Shown piece by piece: positions 10,182 through 18,545 of a DNA stretch of 64,000 nt (positions are counted from its first letter, which is position 1; every line of letters begins with the position of its first letter). A program made the position numbers and the translations under genes. Source of the stretch: ZC4RG20 sp036381515 (GTDB lineage: Bacteria; Pseudomonadota; Gammaproteobacteria; Steroidobacterales; Rariloculaceae); NCBI GenBank assembly GCA_036381515.1, contig DASVCR010000074.1, forward strand, positions 1 through 64,000. The letters run 5' to 3'. The notes under the pieces were generated by a model, which saw nothing but the letters and a program-made list of their open reading frames with translations, was not told the DNA's origin and did no database searches.

Positions 10182-10529
10182 ATGCCGACCCGCTCCCGAC
10201 CGCTGTCTGCAAAGCTGCTCGCCGCGATCGCCGTGCTCGGGCTCGCCGTGCTCGGCCTGATCGGCATCGTGCTTCCGGTGATCCCGGGCCTCGTGTTCCT
10301 CGCCCTCGCGGCGTTGATCGTCGCCCGGCACGTGCCGTCGGTCGACGCCCGGCTGCGGCGACATCGCGTGCTCGGCAGACACATGCATCGTGTGGACCGG
10401 TTCTTCGGACTCGGCCTCGCGGATCGGATGCGCGTCGCGGGCCTCGTCGCGCTGAAGGGCGTGCTCGACGGGCTCGACCGGGCGGCCGACTGGCTCGGGA
10501 AGCACGCGTCCGGGTCGCGCGTGCGCTGA
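10182..10529 (+). CDS. Small membrane protein, YbaN/DUF454-like
   Basis: Encodes 115 residues. A hydrophobic hairpin at about 10-48 contains LIGIVLPVIPGLVFLALAAL, with a Pro-Gly turn between two membrane segments, followed by a basic helix (ARLRRHRVLGRHMHRVD). This resembles the YbaN/DUF454 layout of two short spans and a charged C-terminal half. The start follows the previous stop by 11 bases. The role is unknown. Confidence 0.6.
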   Translation: MPTRSRPLSAKLLAAIAVLGLAVLGLIGIVLPVIPGLVFLALAALIVARHVPSVDARLRRHRVLGRHMHRVDRFFGLGLADRMRVAGLVALKGVLDGLDRAADWLGKHASGSRVR

Positions 10530-10674
10530 CGTTCGTCGGCGCCGCGCGCCCGCGTCCTCGGCCGTCACCGCGTCATCGCGCCGCCGGCGCAATGCTATAG
10601 TCCGATAGTCGCCGGAACGGCTCGGTCACGATCCGTGCCCGCGCCGAAGCCCGAGCACCCGGGGGCGAAGAAAG

Positions 10675-12174
10675 ATGGCGCCGAGGGGGAGGAAAGCTCA
10701 CGGTCCGTCGCGCAAAGCCGGGACTCACCCGTTGCCGCGAGCGTGCGGCGTCGTCGTCGCGGCCGTCGCCGCGTCGGTGTTCGGCGCCGCCGAAGCGCAG
10801 CGCACGGCGCGGATCGACTTCGTCAGCGTCGGCCGCGGCGCGGCGCTCGATCCCGCGCTTCCTGCGCCGCTGCGCACGCCGCGGGAGGCGCTCGAAAACT
10901 TTCCGCCCGTCGAGATCGAAGGCTTGCCCGAGCGCCACTGGGTCGTCGGCCCGCACCGTATCATCCGCACGCGGCCGGACGGCGAGCGCTACGAGGAGCG
11001 CGTCGGCAGCGCATGGAACGGCGACGTGCCCGCCGGCATCGAGCCGCTGCCGGTCGACATCTTCACGACGGCCGACTTCTACGCCGACCGCGCGCTCTGG
11101 AGCGACCCGCGCTACTTCCGCTGCAACAGCCCCGGCGCGCTGGAGCAGCAGTGGGCGGCGTTCGGCGGCGGCGCTGGCGTCATCGGCGACGATCCGCCCG
11201 CGACGGCCGCGTGGGGTCACTGCGATCGCGACTATCCGCGCGACGCGATCGTGAGCCCGTATCCGTTCCGGACCGCCAAGGATCATTACGAGGCGCTGCT
11301 CGAGGAGACGCGTGCGAGAGGCGGGCCCACGGTGCACACGTACGCGACCGTGCCCGGCGAGTGGAGCGGCCGCTACGTCTGGCCGCGCGGGCAGAACTGG
11401 TACGCGGAGCTCTTCTGGAATCAGTTCCCGACGATCCTGTCGCTCCTCACGCCGGAGTACCAGACCCGCTTCGTGCAGCAGGCGTATCACCAGGGACACA
11501 CGAACGCGCCGCAGTGGCCGGCGCAATATTGCTGGCCCGAGGGCTTCATGCGCCGCTGGCATTACCACGGCGTCACGAACCAGCCGCATACGGTCCTCGT
11601 GACGCCGACGCTCGTGCAGATCATGGCGGGCGATGCGGACAACTTCGTGACGAACGTGCACATCGGCCGCGAGTTCGAGATGGACGGTCCGGTCCCGTAC
11701 CTCGGCGAGCAGGTGCCGCGCTGGTACGGCGAGACGATCGGCTTCTGGGACGGCGACGTGCTGATCACGTGGACGTCGAACATCCAGGGCTGGAAGGTGC
11801 ACGGCAACCCCGAGTTCTCGAGCAGCCTGCAGACGATCGAGATCTACACGCCGAATCGGGACGAGGCCGGCGCGCTCGTCGGCCTCAATCACGAAGGCAT
11901 CTTCTACGACCCCGAGGCGCTCGTCGAGCCGATCCGGATCGTTCGGAACCTCGAGAAGATCAGCGGCTTCGAAGAAGGCGATCCGTACGTCTTCATCGAA
12001 TGCAATCAGACGATTTTCCCGATCGGCGGCCGCGCGACGCCCGTATCGCCGGGCACGACGATCGAGTACGAGATGCCGGACATCTACGGCCGCCCCTGGG
12101 CGGCCATCTGGGAGAAGCACTTCGAGCAGGGCATGCAGCGGCCCGACGAAGAGGATATCTTCGACTTCGAGTAG
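10675..12174 (+). CDS. Large exported protein of unknown function
   Basis: Encodes 499 residues. A signal peptide at about 22-41 (CGVVVAAVAASVFGAAEAQ) directs export. The mature protein is rich in Trp, Tyr and Pro and has RYVWPRGQNWYAELFWNQFP, then FMRRWHYHGVTNQPH and GETIGFWDGDVLITWTSNIQ. The WDGDVLI segment echoes the DUF6152-like protein at 7437-8630, which suggests a shared beta-domain in the periplasm. I cannot name a family and see no cofactor motif. The ATG at 10675 is weakly supported by an upstream GAAG. Confidence 0.7.
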   Translation: MAPRGRKAHGPSRKAGTHPLPRACGVVVAAVAASVFGAAEAQRTARIDFVSVGRGAALDPALPAPLRTPREALENFPPVEIEGLPERHWVVGPHRIIRTRPDGERYEERVGSAWNGDVPAGIEPLPVDIFTTADFYADRALWSDPRYFRCNSPGALEQQWAAFGGGAGVIGDDPPATAAWGHCDRDYPRDAIVSPYPFRTAKDHYEALLEETRARGGPTVHTYATVPGEWSGRYVWPRGQNWYAELFWNQFPTILSLLTPEYQTRFVQQAYHQGHTNAPQWPAQYCWPEGFMRRWHYHGVTNQPHTVLVTPTLVQIMAGDADNFVTNVHIGREFEMDGPVPYLGEQVPRWYGETIGFWDGDVLITWTSNIQGWKVHGNPEFSSSLQTIEIYTPNRDEAGALVGLNHEGIFYDPEALVEPIRIVRNLEKISGFEEGDPYVFIECNQTIFPIGGRATPVSPGTTIEYEMPDIYGRPWAAIWEKHFEQGMQRPDEEDIFDFE

Positions 12175-12220
12175 CTTTCTCCGCGGTGCCTCCGCTCGCC
12201 GCGATTGCTAGACTCGCCGC

Positions 12221-12895
12221 ATGGCGAAGAGAACCGACATCCTCCCGGCCGAGGTCTATCAGTACGTGCTCCGCTCGTCGCGCGAGCCCGACGTGCTCGC
12301 GCGGCTGCGCGCGGCGACCGCGAAGCTGCCGAACAGCGTGATGCAGATCGGGCCCGATCAGGGCCAGCTGATGGCGCTCCTCGTCAAGCTGATCGGCGCG
12401 CGCCGCTGCATCGAGATCGGCACGTATACGGGGTACTCGGCGCTCGCGGTCGCGCTCGCGCTGCCGCCGGACGGGCTCCTGATCACGTGCGACGTGAGCC
12501 GCGAATGGACCGACATCGGCCGCCCGTTCTGGCGCGAGGCCGGCGTCGAGTCGCGCATTGACCTGCGGATCAAGCCCGCCGTCGAAACGCTCGACGAGCT
12601 CCTCGCGGCGGGCGAGGCAGGGCGGTTCGATTTCGCCTTCATCGACGCCGACAAGACCGGCTACCGGGCCTACTACGAGCGCCTGCTGCGGCTGATTCGC
12701 CCGGGAGGCCTGATCGCCGTCGACAACACGATCGCGCTCGCCGGCGGGCCGATCTTCTCCGAAGGGTCGGAAAGTGCCGCGGCGCTGCTCGAGCTGAACG
12801 CGTTGCTGCGCGACGACGAGCGCGTCGATCACGCGATGCTGTCGGTCGGCGAAGGGCTCACGTTGCTGCGGAAACGCGACAGCGCGGCCGCATAG
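12221..12895 (+). CDS. Class I SAM-dependent O-methyltransferase (caffeoyl-CoA OMT type)
   Basis: Encodes 224 residues. The SAM-binding motif is CIEIGTYTGYSALAVALAL at about residue 65. The metal/substrate motif FDFAFIDADKTGYRAYYERL near 140 and GGLIAVDNTI near 165 give the Asp, Asp and Asn ligands of the divalent-cation-dependent family. It transfers a methyl group from SAM to a catechol-type hydroxyl; the natural substrate is unknown. The length is normal for the family. A -10-like TGCTAGACT ends eight bases before the ATG, so the mRNA may have almost no leader. Confidence 0.92.
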   Translation: MAKRTDILPAEVYQYVLRSSREPDVLARLRAATAKLPNSVMQIGPDQGQLMALLVKLIGARRCIEIGTYTGYSALAVALALPPDGLLITCDVSREWTDIGRPFWREAGVESRIDLRIKPAVETLDELLAAGEAGRFDFAFIDADKTGYRAYYERLLRLIRPGGLIAVDNTIALAGGPIFSEGSESAAALLELNALLRDDERVDHAMLSVGEGLTLLRKRDSAAA

Positions 12896-12904
12896 GGGCT
12901 TTGT

Positions 12905-12963
12905 CGCGGCGGGCCGTGCCCGGCGCGGCGGCCCGTGCCCCGGCGCGGCGGGCCGTGCCTCGG
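12905..12963. repeat. Three tandem copies of a ~20-base GC-rich unit
   Basis: Units of the form CGCGGCGGGCCGTGCCCCGG are repeated three times with one or two differences each. They fill the gap between the methyltransferase and the DUF1592-type gene. No function is evident. Confidence 0.7.
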
Positions 12964-13052
12964 TCGCGACGCGGGATTTGCGGTTCCGTACGGGGGACAC
13001 TTGCAGGCCCGATGCAGTATGCTACCCGAAACCACGTAGGTTATCGGGCACG

Positions 13053-15401
13053 ATGCTCTCGAGGCCGATCGTCGTTGCCGCCGGCGCGGCTGCCGCAGCC
13101 GTCGGCATTGCAGCCGTTGGGTTCTCCGCTGTCGGCGGGGGAATGTCTTGGCCGTGGCTCGGCGGCGGCGAGAAGTGGCAGGTCCTCGAGCGCTATTGCG
13201 TCACCTGCCACAACGATATCGACCGGTCAGGCGATCTCTCGTTCGAGAGGATCGACCGGAGCGACTTCCACGGCAACGCTGCGATCTGGGAGACGGCGGT
13301 GCGCAAGGTGCGCACCGGCTTCATGCCGCCGCTCGACGCGCCCCGCCCGGATCGTGAAGTGCTCGACGGCTTCGCCTCCTGGCTCGAGGACGAGCTCGAC
13401 GCGGCCTGGCAGGCCGCGCCGAATCCCGGCACGAGGCCGCTCGCGCGGCTGAACCGTACCGAGTACGTGAACGCGATCCGGGATATTCTCGAGTTCGACG
13501 CGTCCGCAATCGCTGGGACGCTGCCGGCCGATGTCTCGGTCGACGGCTTCGACACGAACGCCGCGGCGCTGACGGTATCGCCGACGCTGCTCGAGGCCTA
13601 CGCGCTCGCCGCGATGCAGATCGGCCGCCGCGCCGTCGGCGACGTGACGATGGGGCACGGCGAGACACGCTACACGGCGCCGGGCGGCCAGGCGCAGCGT
13701 CGGCATCTCGAAGGCTTGCCGCTCGGCACGCGCGGCGGCCTCGTCGTCGAGCACGTCTTTCCGCTCGACGCCGTCTACGAGTTTTCCATCGCCGCGTCGA
13801 GCTCGCGGAAGGGATGGAACAACCCGACCGGCGCGATGGTCTGGTGCGACGGGCCGAAGGTCGACGTGACGTTCAACGGGGCGCCGGTCGACGTGCCGAA
13901 CCCCCGCCGCTTCCGCCTGCGCGTGCCGGCCGGCCCGCAGCAAATCGCGGTCGCGCTCGTCGACGACGTGCGCTGCGCGGGCGTGAACGAGCTCTATCTC
14001 GGGGAGATCGCGTCGCCCGGCGGCGTGCAGTCGTTGACGATCACCGGGCCGTTCGATCCCGAGGGCGCGGGCGATACGCCGAGCCGGCGCGAGATCTTCG
14101 TCTGTCACCCGGATTCGGGTGCGGACGAGGCCGCGTGCGCGCGGCGGATCCTGTCGCGGCTTGCGACGCGCGCGTACCGCCATCCGGCGACGCCCGCCGA
14201 GGTGGACGAGCTCCTCGAGTTCTATCGGCTCGGCCGGGACGAAGGCGGCGACTTCGAGGTCGGCATCCAGTACGCGCTGTCCAGGCTGCTCGCAAGCCCG
14301 CGGTTCCTCTATCGATTCGAGCACGAGCCAGCGGACCTTCCGGTCGGCTCCGTCTATCGGATCTCGGATTTCGAGCTCGCGACGCGGCTGTCGTTCTTCC
14401 TGTGGAGCAGCATTCCGGACGATGCGCTGCTCGCGGTCGCGGCCGAAGGGCGCCTCGCCGACCCCGACGTGCTCGCGGCCGAGGTCGAGCGGATGCTGGC
14501 CGACCCGCGCGCGTCGGCGCTCGTCGAGAGCTTCGCGAGCCAGTGGCTGCTGCTGCGCAAGCTGGACGAGGCAGCGCCGCAGGACCCGGACTTCGACGCG
14601 GACCTGCGCGCCGCGATGCGCCGCGAGACGGAGCTCCTCTTCACGGACCTGCTCCGCGAGCGGCGCAGCGTTCTCGACCTGCTCGACAGCGACTACACGT
14701 ATTTGAACGAGCGGCTCGCCGAGCACTACGGCATCGAAGGCGTGCGGGGCAGCCACATGCGGCGCGTCGAGCTGCCGCCGGACAGCCCGCGCCGCGGGCT
14801 GCTCGGGCACGCGAGCCTGCTGACCGCGACGTCCGCGCCGAACCGCACTTCGCCGGTCGTGCGCGGCAAATGGATCGTCGAGAACCTGCTCGGCGCGCCG
14901 GTGCCGTCGCCGCCGCCGGGTGCCGAGGCGGATCTGTCCGCCGAGGCCGCGGAGGCAGAGAACCTCAAGGGCGACACGGTGCGCGAGCGGCTCGAGATGC
15001 ATCGCGCGAGCACCGCGTGCTCGGGCTGTCACGGGATGCTCGATCCGCTCGGGCTCGCGCTCGAGAACTTCGATCTGCTCGGCCGCTGGCGCGAGCAGGA
15101 GGACGGGCATCCGGTCGACGCGCGCGCGGAGATGGTCGACGGCACGCGGCTCGAAGGTCCGGCGGATCTTCGCCGTGCGCTCTTGTCGCGCTCGGAAGCG
15201 TTCGTGACGGCGCTGACCGAGCAGCTGATGACGTACGCGCTCGGCCGCGAGCTCGAGCACTACGACAAGCCGGTCGTGCGTAGCGTCGTGCGCGCGGCCG
15301 CGCAGGACGACTACACGCTCCATTCGCTCGTGCACGCGATCGTCGCGAGCGATACGTTCCAGAAGCGCGTGAAGACCGGCACGGGACCGGTCTCGGAGTG
15401 A
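13053..15401 (+). CDS. DUF1592/DUF1588-type dihaem exported protein
   Basis: Encodes 782 residues from the ATG at 13053. An N-terminal membrane anchor or signal (IVVAAGAAAAAVGIAAVGF) is followed by a haem site YCVTCHND at about 50 (PSCyt1-like). Next come the DUF1587 region (LARLNRTEYVNAIRDIL), DUF1595 (LATRAYRHPATPAEVDEL), DUF1592 (LATRLSFFLWSSIPDDALL), DUF1588 (RRGLLGHASLLTATSAPNRT) and, near 650, a second haem site STACSGCHGMLDPLG, then DUF1585. This is the domain order of planctomycete-type cytochrome proteins. It is followed after 18 bases by its usual partner, a DUF1552 protein. Substrate unknown; probably a periplasmic redox enzyme. Confidence 0.9.
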   Translation: MLSRPIVVAAGAAAAAVGIAAVGFSAVGGGMSWPWLGGGEKWQVLERYCVTCHNDIDRSGDLSFERIDRSDFHGNAAIWETAVRKVRTGFMPPLDAPRPDREVLDGFASWLEDELDAAWQAAPNPGTRPLARLNRTEYVNAIRDILEFDASAIAGTLPADVSVDGFDTNAAALTVSPTLLEAYALAAMQIGRRAVGDVTMGHGETRYTAPGGQAQRRHLEGLPLGTRGGLVVEHVFPLDAVYEFSIAASSSRKGWNNPTGAMVWCDGPKVDVTFNGAPVDVPNPRRFRLRVPAGPQQIAVALVDDVRCAGVNELYLGEIASPGGVQSLTITGPFDPEGAGDTPSRREIFVCHPDSGADEAACARRILSRLATRAYRHPATPAEVDELLEFYRLGRDEGGDFEVGIQYALSRLLASPRFLYRFEHEPADLPVGSVYRISDFELATRLSFFLWSSIPDDALLAVAAEGRLADPDVLAAEVERMLADPRASALVESFASQWLLLRKLDEAAPQDPDFDADLRAAMRRETELLFTDLLRERRSVLDLLDSDYTYLNERLAEHYGIEGVRGSHMRRVELPPDSPRRGLLGHASLLTATSAPNRTSPVVRGKWIVENLLGAPVPSPPPGAEADLSAEAAEAENLKGDTVRERLEMHRASTACSGCHGMLDPLGLALENFDLLGRWREQEDGHPVDARAEMVDGTRLEGPADLRRALLSRSEAFVTALTEQLMTYALGRELEHYDKPVVRSVVRAAAQDDYTLHSLVHAIVASDTFQKRVKTGTGPVSE

Positions 15402-15419
15402 ATCTCGACGGGAGGCGCT

Positions 15420-16703
15420 ATGCGGTATCTGACGAAGAAACACCTGTCGAGGCGCACGGTGCTGCGCGGCGCCGGCGTCGCGATCGGGCTGCCGCTGCTC
15501 GAGTCGATGTTCCCCGCCGGCATGCGCCGCGCGTCCGCGGCCGGCGTGCCGCCGGTGCGGCTCGGGTTCTTCTACATCCCGCACGGCGCGGTCATGGACC
15601 GCTTCACGCCTTCCGGCGAAGGGCGCGACTTCACGCTCGGGCCGATCCTCGAGCCGCTCGAGCCGTATCGCGATCGCTTCAACATCGTGAGCGGCCTGAA
15701 GCTCGGCGCCGCCTACATCGGCGACTCTTCGGCGGCCGAGAACCACTCGCGCTCGTCGAAGTGCTGGCTGACGTGCATGCCGGACGGCACGGGGCCGTCG
15801 CCCGCGTCCGCCGACCAGCTCGCGGCGCGGCACATCGGCCAGGAGACGCCGCTGCCGTCGCTCGAGCTCGCGCTCGAGGCGGGCTCGTCGATCGCGTACG
15901 CGACGCCGACTACGCCGCTGCCGATGGAGGTCAATCCGCGCATCGTGTTCGAGCGGCTGTTCGGCGACGGCAGCACACCCGAGGAGCGGGCGGCGCGGCA
16001 GCGGCAGCTGTCGAGCCTGCTCGACGCGGTGATGGGCGAGGCCGCGGCGTTGCAGCGCAACCTGCCGGCCGCCGATCGCGAGCGCGTCGACCGGTATCTC
16101 TCCGACATCCGCGAGCTCGAGCGGCGCCTCGCGCTCGTCGCGGACTCGCCGCTCGCCGAGCTCGAGGTGCCGGACAAGCCGGCCGGCGTGCCGTCCGACT
16201 TCGAGCAGCACGCGGCGCTGATGTTCGACCTGCTCGCGATCGCGTGGGCCGCGGATCTCACGCGCGTCTCGACGTTCCTGATCGCGCGCGAGCTCAGCAA
16301 CCGCGTCTATCCGCGGAGCGGCGTCAGCGAAGGGTTCCACAACTGCTCGCACCACTCCGAGGTGCCGGCGAACATCGACCGGCTCGCGCAGCTCAACGTC
16401 TATCACACGCGAACGACGATCGCGTACCTGCTCGAGAAGCTCGCGACGACGCCGGACGGCGACGGCACGCTGCTCGATCATTCGCTCGTGCTCTACGGCA
16501 GCGGCATGAGCAACCCGAACCAGCACGATCACGATCCGCTGCCGATGCTGGTCGCGGGCGGCGCGTCCGGGCGGGTGCAGGGCGGGCGTCACATCCGCGT
16601 GCCGGAAGGCACGCCGGCTGCGAATCTCCTGCTCGCGATGCTGCACAAGGTCGACGTGCCGGTCGAGTCGTTCGCCGACAGCACGGGGCTCGTCGAGATC
16701 TGA
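15420..16703 (+). CDS. Tat-exported DUF1552 family protein
   Basis: Encodes 427 residues with a twin-arginine signal (SRRTVLRGAGVAIGLPLLES). Family motifs are RLGFFYIPHGAVMDRFTP at about 50, FNIVSGLKLG near 90, RIVFERLFGDGSTPEERAAR near 180, and a C-terminal half with GFHNCSHHSE and LLDHSLVLYGSGMSNPNQHD. DUF1552 proteins share a phosphatase-like fold with DUF1501 and are encoded beside DUF1592 proteins, as here. The two are expected to be exported and act together. Ribosome site GGGAGG precedes the start. Confidence 0.92.
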   Translation: MRYLTKKHLSRRTVLRGAGVAIGLPLLESMFPAGMRRASAAGVPPVRLGFFYIPHGAVMDRFTPSGEGRDFTLGPILEPLEPYRDRFNIVSGLKLGAAYIGDSSAAENHSRSSKCWLTCMPDGTGPSPASADQLAARHIGQETPLPSLELALEAGSSIAYATPTTPLPMEVNPRIVFERLFGDGSTPEERAARQRQLSSLLDAVMGEAAALQRNLPAADRERVDRYLSDIRELERRLALVADSPLAELEVPDKPAGVPSDFEQHAALMFDLLAIAWAADLTRVSTFLIARELSNRVYPRSGVSEGFHNCSHHSEVPANIDRLAQLNVYHTRTTIAYLLEKLATTPDGDGTLLDHSLVLYGSGMSNPNQHDHDPLPMLVAGGASGRVQGGRHIRVPEGTPAANLLLAMLHKVDVPVESFADSTGLVEI

Positions 16704-16704
16704 T

Positions 16705-18471
16705 ATGGCGCTCCGGGCAACGTCCGCCGTGCCGCACGAACGGGCGATCGACGCCGTATTGCGGCACGGCGTGGGCCTAACCGTGCCGCGCTCGCCCGCG
16801 GCGCTCGTCGGGCTCGGCGCGCTCGCGTTGGTTCTCGTGCTGACCACGAGTCCGTCCGCGCTCGCTCAGCCGCGAGCGATGCCCGACGGCGCGGCGCGCC
16901 CCGTGCCGCTCGCGCCCGCGCTCGAGGACGTTCCCGCGTCGCCGCTCGCCGAGGCCGCGCGCCGCGGCGACGTCGACGACGTGCTCGCGCTCCTCGCCGC
17001 AGGCGGCCTCGACGTCGACGCGCCGAGCCGCGACGGCACGCCGGCGCTTCACTGGCTCGTGCGGCTCGGGGAGCGCGAGGCCGTGCGGCGGCTGATCGCG
17101 GCCGGTGCCGACGTCAACAGGGCGAACCGCTATGGGTTGAAGCCGCTGCACGTCGCGATCGAAGCGGGCGATGCCTCGATCGTGCGGCTTCTGCTCGAGG
17201 CCGGCGCCGATCCGAGCGCGCCCGATCGCGCCGGCGAGTTGCCGCTGATGCTCGCCGCGCGCGTCGGCGAGCCCGCGGTGGCCGAGGCGCTGCTCGCGCA
17301 CGGCGCGGAGGTCGATGCGCGCGAGCCGCACTACGGACAGACGCCGCTGATGGTCGCGGTTCGCGAGGGACATCTCGAGCTCGTCGAGCTGCTTCTCGAC
17401 GCGGGCGCCGACGTCGACGCGCAGACGTTCGCCGAAGATCCGCCGCGCTTCATCCCGCCGAGCGAATCTCCGGAGGGGCTCTCGAAGGGCGTCGGCATCA
17501 TCCGCGCCGGCTGGCCCGAGGGACGCGGCAAGCGCTTCCCGGCGGGCGGCTCGAAGACGCCGCTGCTCTATGCGACGCGCCACGGTCACCTCGAGATCGT
17601 GCGGCGCCTGATCGAGGCCGGCGCCGATCTCGAGCTCGCGGACGGCAACGACATCACGCCGCTGATCAACGCGATCGTGAACGCGAGCGCGGTGCGCATC
17701 AGCCGCGACGGCAAGACCGATCACATGAAGATCGCGAACGTGCTGCTCGATGCCGGCGCGAATCCGAACGCGATGGACTGGTACGGCCAGACGCCGCTCT
17801 GGGCCGCGGTCGACATGCGCAACCTCGAGCTCGGGCCGCGCAACAACGAGTTCAACGTCCGCGACGAGGCGTTCGCGCTGATCGAGCGGCTGCTCGAGCT
17901 AGGCGCGGATCCGAACGCGCGCACGCGCGAGTTTCCGCACGAGCGTCGCTTCATCGTCGAGGTCGTCGGCTCCGTCGCATGGGTGGATCTCACGGGACAG
18001 ACGCCGTTCCTGCGCGCCGCGGCCGCGGGCGATCTCCCGGTGATGCGTCTGCTGCTCGAGCACGGCGCCGATCCGAACATCCCGACGTATGCGGGGACGA
18101 CGCCGCTGATGGTCGCCGCGGGCGTCAATTGGGCCGTGGACGAGACGTACACGGTCAGCGAGGACGCGCTGCTCGAGGCCGTGAAGATGACGATCGAGCT
18201 CGGCAACGACGTGAACGCCGTGAACTCGATGGGCGTCGGCGCGATCCACGGCGCGGCGAATCGCGGTGCGAACGCGATCATCGAGTATCTCGCCGCGCAC
18301 GGCGCGCGGCTCGACGTTCCGGATAAGCAGGGCCGCACGCCGCTCGATTGGGCGGAGGGCGTGTTTCTTGCGACGCATCCGCCGGTCCGCAAGCCCGAGA
18401 CGATCGCGCTGATCGAGCGGCTGATCGAAGAACAAACGGGGCAGACAGGGCTCCGCCGTGCAGGGCTCTGA
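16705..18471 (+). CDS. Exported ankyrin-repeat protein
   Basis: Encodes 588 residues. A hydrophobic signal at about 32-53 (LVGLGALALVLVLTTSPSA) ends in ALAQ, so it is probably periplasmic. At least ten ankyrin units follow, such as GTPALHWLVRLGEREAVRRL, NRYGLKPLHVAIEAGD and GQTPFLRAAAAGDLPVMRL. Two longer inserts occur around residues 235-275 and 375-425. Ankyrin repeats bind other proteins; here the partner may be the DUF1592/DUF1552 pair just upstream (1-base gap after the stop). The last codons and the TGA lie inside a REP arm at 18462-18475, so the present C-terminus (RRAGL) was partly created by that insertion. Confidence 0.88.
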   Translation: MALRATSAVPHERAIDAVLRHGVGLTVPRSPAALVGLGALALVLVLTTSPSALAQPRAMPDGAARPVPLAPALEDVPASPLAEAARRGDVDDVLALLAAGGLDVDAPSRDGTPALHWLVRLGEREAVRRLIAAGADVNRANRYGLKPLHVAIEAGDASIVRLLLEAGADPSAPDRAGELPLMLAARVGEPAVAEALLAHGAEVDAREPHYGQTPLMVAVREGHLELVELLLDAGADVDAQTFAEDPPRFIPPSESPEGLSKGVGIIRAGWPEGRGKRFPAGGSKTPLLYATRHGHLEIVRRLIEAGADLELADGNDITPLINAIVNASAVRISRDGKTDHMKIANVLLDAGANPNAMDWYGQTPLWAAVDMRNLELGPRNNEFNVRDEAFALIERLLELGADPNARTREFPHERRFIVEVVGSVAWVDLTGQTPFLRAAAAGDLPVMRLLLEHGADPNIPTYAGTTPLMVAAGVNWAVDETYTVSEDALLEAVKMTIELGNDVNAVNSMGVGAIHGAANRGANAIIEYLAAHGARLDVPDKQGRTPLDWAEGVFLATHPPVRKPETIALIERLIEEQTGQTGLRRAGL

Positions 18472-18506
18472 CCCCAAACACATTGAATCAGGCAGGGCTC
18501 TGACCC
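18462..18506. repeat. Two direct REP arms, GTCAGAGCCC subfamily
   Basis: AGGGCTCTGACCCC at 18462-18475 and AGGGCTCTGACCC at 18494-18506 lie in the same direction, 18 bases apart. The first supplies the stop codon of the ankyrin gene. They are single arms rather than a full palindrome. Confidence 0.8.
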
Positions 18507-18545
18507 GAATCAACGACGATAACGAGAACCAGCGAGGACCCGACG

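Noticed and set aside
13227..16847. Minus-strand frame of 1206 codons
   Set aside because: It covers the DUF1592 and DUF1552 genes in reverse. The composition (Arg, Ala, Val, His-rich) is that of a shadow frame, and no motif is found.
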